This document shows positions 1-6,052 of a stretch of 7,734 bases of DNA, piece after piece. The stretch lies in assembly GCA_002368805.1 (NCBI GenBank), contig DFFH01000014.1:1-7734 (forward strand), given 5' to 3'. The position numbers and the translations under genes were made by a program. Positions within the stretch are counted from its first letter, which is position 1. Every line of letters begins with the position of its first letter. Below the pieces are notes generated by a model that searched no databases, had not been told where the DNA came from, and was given only the letters and a program-made list of their open reading frames with translations. The DNA is from Mageeibacillus sp. UBA3781 (GTDB lineage: Bacteria > Bacillota > Clostridia > Saccharofermentanales > Saccharofermentanaceae).

Positions 1-380
1 TCCGCCTGATGCCTACGCTCATTAAGGAAGGAAAGGTATTTATCGCCGAATCACCGCTCTTTGAGATCACCTACAGAAATAAGGGTGAGGAGAAGACGAT
101 GTTCGCGTATAACGAGAAAGAGAAGGCGGAGATCCTGCAGAAGTATCCTGCCGAGAAGTGCACACTCCAGAGATCCAAGGGTCTCGGTGAGAATGAGCCG
201 GAAATGATGTGGGAGACCACGATGAATCCTGTAACACGCCGCCTGATCAAGGTTGTCCCCGGTGACGAGCAGGCGACCATGGAGACATTTGAACTCCTGC
301 TCGGTGACAATCTTGCGGGCAGAAAAGAACATATCGAGCGGGACGGACATCTGTATCTTGAGATGCTGGATGTTGACTGA
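1..380 (+). CDS. parE: DNA topoisomerase IV subunit B (ParE), C-terminal part; 5' end outside the window
   Basis: This is the last part of a GyrB/ParE-type ATPase subunit of a type IIA topoisomerase. The open frame runs in from the window edge (first whole codon at position 3), so the Met at 9 is internal. Visible are the end of the Toprim domain, with MPTLIKEGKVFIAESPLFEI matching the family block that follows the metal-binding aspartates, and the block QRSKGLGENEPEMMWETTMN, the equivalent of [20 protein letters not shown] in classical GyrB. The Tyr-to-Ser and Met-to-Asn differences resemble the second, topoisomerase-IV-like B subunit of Clostridia. The protein ends in an acidic tail (LEMLDVD), as is usual. 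With ParC it forms the A2B2 enzyme that separates linked daughter chromosomes using ATP. The next gene, 46 bases on, is the partner subunit, which supports ParE over GyrB. The ATPase domain is not in view. Confidence 0.9.
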   Translation, partial: RLMPTLIKEGKVFIAESPLFEITYRNKGEEKTMFAYNEKEKAEILQKYPAEKCTLQRSKGLGENEPEMMWETTMNPVTRRLIKVVPGDEQATMETFELLLGDNLAGRKEHIERDGHLYLEMLDVD

Positions 381-412
381 TCCGCCGGAAAGTAAGCAGA
401 AGATTAACGATT

Positions 413-418
413 GAAGGA
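413..418 (+). promoter_or_regulatory. Ribosome binding site deciding the parC start
   Basis: GAAGGA lies 8 bases before the ATG at 427 but only 2 bases before the in-frame TTG at 421. The spacing makes ATG 427 the likely start and removes two residues from the longest reading frame. Confidence 0.7.
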
Positions 419-426
419 TATTGAGA

Positions 427-2685
427 ATGGCTAGAAAAAGTAAAAACGACAGAAGCGAAGTACCGGAGAAGTCTTCCCTGAAGAACCAGTCCCAGGGACT
501 TCCGCCGTCACCGCCGACACTGCAGGTGATCAACGATACCCTGGAGACAAACTTCATGCCGTATGCGATGAGTATCATCGTATCTCGTGCGATCCCGGAG
601 ATCGACGGTTTTAAGCCGTCACACAGAAAGCTCCTCTATACGATGTATAAGATGGGCCTTCTCAAAGGAAACAGAACGAAGTCCAGTAACGTCGTTGGCC
701 AGACGATGAAGCTCAACCCGCACGGTGATATGGCGATCTATGAGACGATGGTCCGTCTTGCCAGAGGAAACGGTGCGCTCCTTCATCCGTATGTTGATTC
801 AAAGGGTAACTTCGGTAAACAGTACAGCAGAGATATGCAGTACGCGGCTCCGAGATATACGGAGGTGCGTCTTGAGAAGCTCTGTGAGGAGCTTTTCAAA
901 GGCCTGGATAAGAATGCCGTAGATTTCGTCGATAACTATGACGGTACGATGAAGGAGCCGGTGCTTCTTCCGGCTACCTATCCGTCGATCCTGGTGAACA
1001 GCAATCAGGGTATTGCTGCCGGTATGGCTTCCAATATCTGTTCTTTTAACATCAGAGAAGTATGTGAAGCGACGATCGCTTATATGAAGGACCCGTCTTC
1101 GGATATCCTGGAGATCATGCCTGCACCGGATTTCCCGGGCGGAGGTATCATTCTTTATGATGAATCCGCGATGCGCTCTATTTATGAAACGGGAAAAGGA
1201 CCCGTACGCATCCGTTCGAAGTATTTTGCCGATAAGAAGAATAACCTCATCGAGGTCACAGAGATCCCTTATACCACGACAGCCGAAGCGGTCATCGATG
1301 AGATCACCGAGCTGGTTAAGTCCGGTAAGGTCAAGGAGATCAATGATGTCCGTGATGAGACAGACCTCGATGGATTGAAGATCTGTATCGAGTGCAAGAG
1401 AGGTACTGATCTTGATGCACTGATGACAAAGCTCTTCCGCTTTACGAAGCTAGAAGATGTATTCTCCTGTAATTTCAATGTCCTGATCAACGGATATCCG
1501 AGAGTTATGGGAGTCACTCAGCTTCTTGCCGAGTGGATCGTATGGAGAAGGACCTGCCAGAAGAGAGAAGTCGTCTATGAGATGGATAAGAAGAAAGATA
1601 AGCTCCATCTCCTCGACGGTCTCGCCAGGATCCTTCTGGATATCGATAAGGCTATCGCCATTATCCGTAATACAGAGCTCGAGGCTGACGTAGTTCCGAA
1701 CCTCATGAAAGGCTTTGATATCGACAGTCTCCAGGCTGAATATGTCGCTGAGATCAAACTCCGTAATATCAACCGTCAGTATATTCTGAACCGTACGGCG
1801 GACAGAGAGAATCTGTCAAAAGAGATCAAGGATCTCGAAGATATCATCAGAAAACCGGAGCGTCTGGATGCCCTGATCATCAAGGCACTGGAGAATGTGG
1901 CGAAGAACTACGGTCAGGAAAGAAGGACCGAGCTTCTGCGTGCGGAAGAGGCGGCTACATTTAATGATTCGAATATGATCGAGGATTACCGTCTGAAGCT
2001 CTTCCTCTCCGAACACGGATACATCAAGAAGATTGCACTTACTTCGCTTCGTAATGCCGGTGATCTCAAGATCAAGGAAGATGACACGATCATGATGGAG
2101 CTTGAGGGTACGAACAAATCCGAGATCCTTTTCTTCTCGGATAAGGCAAACTGCTATAAGGTAAAGGGATTTGAACTTCCGGATACAAAGCCGAGTGAGT
2201 ACGGCGGATATCTTCCGAACCTGCTTTCTATGGAAGATGGAGAGAAGATCATATTCATGCATGTGGCGGATGATTTCAAGGGAAATGTACTCTTTGCCTT
2301 TGAGAACGGCAAGATCAGTAAGATCCCGATGTCTGCCTATGAGACCAAGCAGAACAGAAAGAAACTTATCCATGCATATAGCGATCTTTCACCGATCGTA
2401 AGTATTCACTTCCTGCCGGAAGACATCACGATGGCGGCTTTTTCCAATCTTAGAAAAGCGATCGTCTTTGATACATCCCTGATCCCGCTGAAAACGACAC
2501 GTTCCTCGCAGGGCGTTCAGGTCCTGACCAGTAAGCGCGGAAGTGTCATGACGGAGGTCAAACGCCTCGAAGATACGGGCTTTACGGATCCGGAATATTA
2601 TCGCGTAAGAAGACTTCCTGCCATCGGATATTATCTTAAGGAAGAAACGATCGAGGATAGACAGTTGACACTTGGCGATCTGTGA
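427..2685 (+). CDS. parC: DNA topoisomerase IV subunit A (ParC / GyrA family)
   Basis: This 752-residue protein is the DNA-cleaving subunit of a type IIA topoisomerase. After a basic, low-complexity N-terminus (residues 1-30) comes the conserved block PYAMSIIVSRAIPEIDGFKP (45-64), then the winged-helix region with NPHGDMAIYE (97-106). The catalytic pair is Arg143-Tyr144 in PRYTEVRLEKL; Tyr144 makes the covalent link to DNA. The tower block DFVDNYDGTMKEP, the NSNQGIAAGMASNI block and a long coiled-coil (about 380-500) follow. The C-terminal region (about 510-752) looks like a beta-pinwheel, but the GyrA box (QRRGGKG) that gyrase needs for negative supercoiling is absent. That, the length (near 750, against 800 or more for GyrA) and the upstream parE point to topoisomerase IV. 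Residue 102 is Met where GyrA and ParC usually carry the quinolone-contacting Ser; residue 106 is Glu as in ParC. The gene lies 46 bases after parE with no terminator between them, so the pair is probably one operon. Confidence 0.93.
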   Translation: MARKSKNDRSEVPEKSSLKNQSQGLPPSPPTLQVINDTLETNFMPYAMSIIVSRAIPEIDGFKPSHRKLLYTMYKMGLLKGNRTKSSNVVGQTMKLNPHGDMAIYETMVRLARGNGALLHPYVDSKGNFGKQYSRDMQYAAPRYTEVRLEKLCEELFKGLDKNAVDFVDNYDGTMKEPVLLPATYPSILVNSNQGIAAGMASNICSFNIREVCEATIAYMKDPSSDILEIMPAPDFPGGGIILYDESAMRSIYETGKGPVRIRSKYFADKKNNLIEVTEIPYTTTAEAVIDEITELVKSGKVKEINDVRDETDLDGLKICIECKRGTDLDALMTKLFRFTKLEDVFSCNFNVLINGYPRVMGVTQLLAEWIVWRRTCQKREVVYEMDKKKDKLHLLDGLARILLDIDKAIAIIRNTELEADVVPNLMKGFDIDSLQAEYVAEIKLRNINRQYILNRTADRENLSKEIKDLEDIIRKPERLDALIIKALENVAKNYGQERRTELLRAEEAATFNDSNMIEDYRLKLFLSEHGYIKKIALTSLRNAGDLKIKEDDTIMMELEGTNKSEILFFSDKANCYKVKGFELPDTKPSEYGGYLPNLLSMEDGEKIIFMHVADDFKGNVLFAFENGKISKIPMSAYETKQNRKKLIHAYSDLSPIVSIHFLPEDITMAAFSNLRKAIVFDTSLIPLKTTRSSQGVQVLTSKRGSVMTEVKRLEDTGFTDPEYYRVRRLPAIGYYLKEETIEDRQLTLGDL

Positions 2686-2710
2686 TTCATGATGGAGTGC
2701 AGCGAAGAAG

Positions 2711-2716
2711 AAGGAG
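2711..2716 (+). promoter_or_regulatory. Ribosome binding site of the deacetylase-like gene
   Basis: AAGGAG lies 11 bases before the ATG at 2728. A second in-frame ATG directly follows at 2731 (14 bases), so the first is preferred. The spacer after parC is only 42 bases and shows no promoter or terminator hairpin, which suggests readthrough from parC. Confidence 0.55.
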
Positions 2717-2727
2717 AATCCTGACAC

Positions 2728-4599
2728 ATGATGGAATTCGGCGGACACTCTGTCTCGGTGGATAAACCCAGATCGATGGGGATGTGGATATTGATCGGAC
2801 TTGGAATTGCAAGTCTTGTTGCCATGTTCGCCATTATGATGTTTGTCACCAAGGATTCCAGACGGCTTGCCGGTGTTATTCCGGATTTTAACGAAGCACT
2901 CGATAAGCACGACTATGCGAAGGCTCTTTCCATGTATCGTGATATGAATGACGCGATCATCAACCGTGATCCGGGTGATGACCGGGACCTTTCAGACGAG
3001 TATGAGATCCTTACGCAGATGGAAGCAAGAGTAAATGAACGTGTCATCCTGATCGAGGAAAAGATCCGAAATGAACGCTATACTCCGACAAATGATGATA
3101 TCGCCTTTTTAGAGGGCTTAAGTGAGCTTACCGGCGCCAGGATGACGAACTGGCTGACCGGACTTTGCGAAGAGTTTCTTCTCGGAACTATCGAAAAACC
3201 GACTCTGATGTTCATCTTTGATCAGCTCGAGGGTCTGAGTAATCTGTCTGCGGCGGCAAGGCCTCTGCGCACGGAGATCGACCAGATCGAGCTTTCCCGA
3301 GGCGACGTGCAGAGCGCGGAGACTCTTTATGCCAACGGAGAATATATCGAGGCTGTAAAATACTACGAATATGTTATTTCCACGTCGCAAGGATTTGTAA
3401 ATGAGTTCGCGAATAAACGTCTCGAAGACTGTAAGAAAGACATGTATCAGCCGATGATGATGCGTGCGGACAAGATGCTGGCGAATTTCCAGTACTATTC
3501 GGCGGAGACGCTGCTTTCGGATCTTGCCAGAATATTCCCGGAAGATCAGATCATCCAATCAAATCTCTTTATGGCTACGTCCCATACTTCACCGGTAGCA
3601 GCATATACAGGTCCTGTCGAAGTTGTCTGTGTAAAGCCGCTTATCGCGGATACGACGTTGGCATTTGAGACAAATTATGTATCTTCCACAGATGCTTACT
3701 ACATCACTGTGGCTGAGTTTAAGGCGATTCTTCAGAGTCTGTATGCCAAGGGATACTGCCTTATCGATCCGACATCGATGGCGGATCTTTCCAATACCGG
3801 ATTTGTCACGACAAAAGAAGTCATGGTACCCGAGGGGAAAAAGCCGCTGGTCATTATTCTGGAGGACTTTTCCTATACAGCTGCCAGAGAGAAGGTCGGT
3901 ATGTGCAGAAGACTGGTGCTGAATGATGTCGGCCAGGTCTGCGGTGAGTATGTAAGTGACAGCGGACAGACGGTCGTCAGCAGAAACAGCGAAGCCATCG
4001 GTATTCTGGATGCTTTTGTGGAAGAACATCCTGACTTTTCCTATAACGGTGTCAAGGGTGTCATCTCGCTTACCGGATATCAGTCCGTTTTCGGATATGT
4101 AACTGATATGGACCAGGTCGATGACCGAAATGCCGCACTCGAGTCCGCGGGTCTTCCAACGATCGATCCGACAGATAAGGATATCGAGACGAACCGCGCA
4201 ACAGCTGTAGCGATCTCCGAGAAGCTAAAAGAATCCGGCTGGATCATGGCTTCCTCCACATATGGATTTATTAACGCCAATCACTGTGAGATCGAAACGA
4301 TCCGCAATGATACGGAAAAATGGCTTGCGCAGGTCGGCCAGATCACAGGCCCTGTTTCGATACTGGTGTATCCGAACGGAGACTTTATCCGGGGTTCTGA
4401 TCCGCGCTGTGTGTACCTGAAAGACAAGGGATTCCGAATTTTCTTTGGCGCAGGACCTTCTCCGTATTATACTTATGGAGATAACTATCTGTATTTCGAC
4501 CGGTGTATGCTGACAGGTGATACATTAAGAAATGTGGATTATTCGAGACTTTTTAAGAAGGAGGAAGTATATGATAGCAGCAGGAAGAAGAATGCGTAA
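2728..4599 (+). CDS. Membrane-anchored protein with helical repeats and a degenerate polysaccharide-deacetylase (NodB-like) domain
   Basis: The 623-residue protein has a short N-terminal cytoplasmic stretch, one hydrophobic segment (about residues 18-40) with no signal-peptidase site that I can see, and a large domain probably outside the membrane. Residues about 45-285 are mostly helical and include TPR-like stretches such as LYANGEYIEAVKYYEYVIS near 199. From about 290 the pattern matches large clostridial polysaccharide deacetylase proteins: a strand and linker, EFKAILQSLYAKGYCLIDP, then KKPLVIILEDFSY, EEHPDFSYNGVKGVISLTGY and ILVYPNGDF. Active members carry two Asp in the first motif and two His (H-T-x-x-H, within ASHTxGH) in the second. 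Here the first motif is Glu379-Asp380, and the second reads ASSTYGF, with Ser510 and Phe514 where the metal-binding His belong. A zinc-dependent deacetylase reaction is therefore unlikely; a sugar-binding or scaffold role is inferred. The 3' end overlaps the transglutaminase-like lipoprotein gene by 29 bases. Confidence 0.75.
   Translation: MMEFGGHSVSVDKPRSMGMWILIGLGIASLVAMFAIMMFVTKDSRRLAGVIPDFNEALDKHDYAKALSMYRDMNDAIINRDPGDDRDLSDEYEILTQMEARVNERVILIEEKIRNERYTPTNDDIAFLEGLSELTGARMTNWLTGLCEEFLLGTIEKPTLMFIFDQLEGLSNLSAAARPLRTEIDQIELSRGDVQSAETLYANGEYIEAVKYYEYVISTSQGFVNEFANKRLEDCKKDMYQPMMMRADKMLANFQYYSAETLLSDLARIFPEDQIIQSNLFMATSHTSPVAAYTGPVEVVCVKPLIADTTLAFETNYVSSTDAYYITVAEFKAILQSLYAKGYCLIDPTSMADLSNTGFVTTKEVMVPEGKKPLVIILEDFSYTAAREKVGMCRRLVLNDVGQVCGEYVSDSGQTVVSRNSEAIGILDAFVEEHPDFSYNGVKGVISLTGYQSVFGYVTDMDQVDDRNAALESAGLPTIDPTDKDIETNRATAVAISEKLKESGWIMASSTYGFINANHCEIETIRNDTEKWLAQVGQITGPVSILVYPNGDFIRGSDPRCVYLKDKGFRIFFGAGPSPYYTYGDNYLYFDRCMLTGDTLRNVDYSRLFKKEEVYDSSRKKNA
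4558..4564 (+). promoter_or_regulatory. Ribosome binding site inside the upstream gene, setting the lipoprotein start
   Basis: AAGGAGG, a perfect match to the anti-Shine-Dalgarno sequence, lies within the last codons of the deacetylase-like gene and 6 bases before ATG 4571. The upstream in-frame ATG at 4532 has no comparable site. A start there would add 13 residues before the signal peptide. Confidence 0.8.
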
Positions 4600-5458
4600 A
4601 CTGCATGCCGTACTCCTTTCCTTCGTATTGATCTTCAGTTTCCTGATCCCGGGATGTTCGAAACTCTTGCGGATGAATGCTGATACCCATGATTACACGG
4701 TCATACACAGTTCCCAGGATCTGTTTAAGATGATCTATGATACGTTATACCGGTTTGAAGAAGATGTTTATGTGGAGACTTCTTCATATGATGAGTTTAT
4801 GACGTACTGGAATGACCTTGACCAGCAATTCGCGCTTCATTCGGCTTTCCGGGAAAGAGATATACAGATCTCCCGCCTGGAGAAAAAAGATGTCTGCCGT
4901 ATACAGATGCATATGAAGTTTAATCCCTGCGGTCAGGCGATGCAGTATCTGTATGCGAAAAATGTCGAGGATTATCCGACAGAAGAAGCAAAACAGGTCG
5001 GTGAGGCATTACTGGCGATCAGAAATGAGATCATCACAGATGATATGACGGAAGAACAGAAGACAAAAAAGATCCATGATTATCTGATCATGAACTGTGC
5101 GTATGCCCTGGATATGGACGCGTACACATATAATGACACGAAATCTCTGGTCAATAATGGTCTTTCGCAGTGTCAGGGCTATTCGGAGGCATTTACGGCA
5201 CTTTGCCTTCTGAGCGGTCTGGAGAGCCATGTGATCTCTGGAAACTCCACCTTCGGATATGGCGAGGGTGCCCATGCATGGTGCCAGGTGAAGGTCGACT
5301 ATATCTGGTATCACGTCGATGTTACCTGGGATGATCCGATCCCGGACCAGAATGGCGCGATCCGCTATGATTTCTACTTAAAGGGAGATAGCATGATGAA
5401 GCAGACTCACGAGTGGTGTCCGTATTTTGAGGAGTGCTACATCGATTATCCGCTGTAA
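4571..5458 (+). CDS. Transglutaminase-like domain lipoprotein
   Basis: This 295-residue exported protein begins with a positively charged N-region (GRRMRKLH) and a hydrophobic core (AVLLSFVLIFSFLIPG), followed by Cys29. FLIPGC is an acceptable lipobox, so lipid anchoring to the outer face of the membrane is expected. A poorly conserved region (30-160) leads into a transglutaminase-core fold. KIHDYLIMNCAYAL (from 167) is the usual helix ahead of the active site. The nucleophile is Cys201 in SQCQGYSEAF, the His is His235 in GAHAWCQV, and the Asp is Asp250 in YHVDVTWDDP. The Cys-His-Asp triad is thus complete and the enzyme looks active. In bacteria this fold can cross-link proteins or act as a cysteine peptidase or amidase on peptides or cell wall; the substrate cannot be read from sequence. 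The 29-base overlap with the pseudo-deacetylase gene suggests coupled translation and a joint role at the cell surface. A terminator-like hairpin follows. Confidence 0.88.
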   Translation: MIAAGRRMRKLHAVLLSFVLIFSFLIPGCSKLLRMNADTHDYTVIHSSQDLFKMIYDTLYRFEEDVYVETSSYDEFMTYWNDLDQQFALHSAFRERDIQISRLEKKDVCRIQMHMKFNPCGQAMQYLYAKNVEDYPTEEAKQVGEALLAIRNEIITDDMTEEQKTKKIHDYLIMNCAYALDMDAYTYNDTKSLVNNGLSQCQGYSEAFTALCLLSGLESHVISGNSTFGYGEGAHAWCQVKVDYIWYHVDVTWDDPIPDQNGAIRYDFYLKGDSMMKQTHEWCPYFEECYIDYPL

Positions 5459-5462
5459 AGTT

Positions 5463-5501
5463 TAAATATTGTATTACGAAAATGTGATATTTATTTTTTT
5501 T
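5463..5501 (+). terminator. Probable intrinsic terminator after the lipoprotein gene
   Basis: T5463-T5475 can pair with A5481-A5493 (13 pairs, three of them G-U, loop ACGAA), directly followed by eight T residues (5494-5501). The stem is very AT-rich, hence weak, but the location just after a stop codon and just before a promoter fits a terminator. Confidence 0.5.
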
Positions 5502-5503
5502 GC

Positions 5504-5532
5504 TAGACGAAAAAAAACTATAACACTATAAT
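5504..5532 (+). promoter_or_regulatory. Sigma-A-type promoter for the PH-domain / sirtuin unit
   Basis: A perfect -10 box TATAAT (5527-5532) lies 17 bases after TAGACG (5504-5509), which matches four of six bases of the consensus -35 TTGACA. The surrounding DNA is AT-rich. Transcription would start near 5539, giving a short leader of about 20 bases before the ATG at 5562. Confidence 0.7.
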
Positions 5533-5548
5533 AGCATTAGGTCATTAT

Positions 5549-5553
5549 GGAGG
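5549..5553 (+). promoter_or_regulatory. Ribosome binding site deciding the PH-domain protein start
   Basis: GGAGG lies 8 bases before ATG 5562. The in-frame ATG at 5547 overlaps this site and has none of its own, so the shorter form starting MAKIDKL is preferred. Confidence 0.8.
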
Positions 5554-5561
5554 TATCAGAG

Positions 5562-5984
5562 ATGGCGAAAATTGATAAGCTAAACGACTTTATCGTAGAA
5601 GAACAGATCATTTGGCAGGATAAAAAGAGAATCCTCGGCATGCCAATCTCTTTTACAAAATATTCATTCAGCGAGAACCGTCTGTTTATTCAGCGAGGCT
5701 TTTTTAAGTCGGTGAAGGATGAACTTCTGATGTACCGTATTTTGGATGTTCGTCTTAAGAAGTCCTTCGGACAGCGTCTCTTCCGTGTGGGAACGATCGA
5801 GCTCTCCACAGCAGATAAGACAACACCGATCATTCTTCTTGAGAATATTAAGAATCCTGACCGTACCCGTGACGCGCTCAGTGCGATCGCTGAGAAAGAA
5901 CGTGACGAGAAGCGTGTTCTTGGTAAGGAAATGTTTGGTGCCATGAACGACGGTTCGGTCGCAAACGATGCATTCATTGACTAA
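5562..5984 (+). CDS. Small bacterial PH-domain protein (bPH_2 / YdbS-YdbT-like)
   Basis: This 140-residue protein has no signal peptide and no membrane segment, so it is probably cytoplasmic. Residues about 28-112 show the bacterial pleckstrin-homology pattern of alternating beta strands: YSFSENRLFIQRGFF (34-48), then the typical LLMYRILDVRLKKSFGQRLF block (55-74), VGTIELSTADKTTPIILLENI and a closing helix (about 98-117) with many charges. In the related YdbS/YdbT proteins the domain sits beside membrane helices; here it stands alone. The tail (118-140) is charged and probably flexible. The bPH fold is known, but the ligand of this kind of single-domain protein is not, so no activity is assigned. 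It is the first gene after the promoter at 5504-5532, and the sirtuin gene follows 68 bases later, probably on the same transcript. Confidence 0.75.
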   Translation: MAKIDKLNDFIVEEQIIWQDKKRILGMPISFTKYSFSENRLFIQRGFFKSVKDELLMYRILDVRLKKSFGQRLFRVGTIELSTADKTTPIILLENIKNPDRTRDALSAIAEKERDEKRVLGKEMFGAMNDGSVANDAFID

Positions 5985-6006
5985 TAGGATATCAGCATAA
6001 AAACCA

Positions 6007-6036
6007 AAGCAGCATCGGTACCCGCCGATGTTGCTT
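6007..6036 (+). other. 12-bp hairpin in the spacer between the PH-domain gene and the sirtuin gene
   Basis: AAGCAGCATCGG (6007-6018) pairs with CCGATGTTGCTT (6025-6036) over 12 pairs, one of them G-U, around the loop TACCCG. No T tract follows (next bases GTTAAGG), so it is not a standard intrinsic terminator. It could partly terminate, stabilise the upstream message end, or be a cleavage site that sets unequal expression. The sirtuin ribosome binding site begins 4 bases after the stem. Confidence 0.6.
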
Positions 6037-6039
6037 GTT

Positions 6040-6045
6040 AAGGGG
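6040..6045 (+). promoter_or_regulatory. Ribosome binding site setting a GTG start for the sirtuin
   Basis: AAGGGG lies 7 bases before GTG 6053. The alternative in-frame TTG at 6035 lies inside the hairpin and upstream of this site, so it is unlikely to be used. Confidence 0.65.
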
Positions 6046-6052
6046 ATATAGA

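Noticed and set aside
421..426. TTG as the parC start
   Set aside because: It lies only 2 bases after the ribosome binding site, while ATG 427 has the proper spacing of 8.
51..578. Minus-strand open frame of 175 codons across parE/parC
   Set aside because: It lies antisense to two clearly conserved coding regions, spans their junction and shows no recognisable motif; it is a shadow of codon bias.
4532..4570. Upstream ATG as the lipoprotein start
   Set aside because: There is no ribosome binding site, it would put an extra charged stretch before the signal peptide, and ATG 4571 has a perfect AAGGAGG.
5500..5505. TTGCTA as the -35 box for the promoter at 5527-5532
   Set aside because: The 21-base spacing is too long; TAGACG at 5504-5509 gives the ideal 17.
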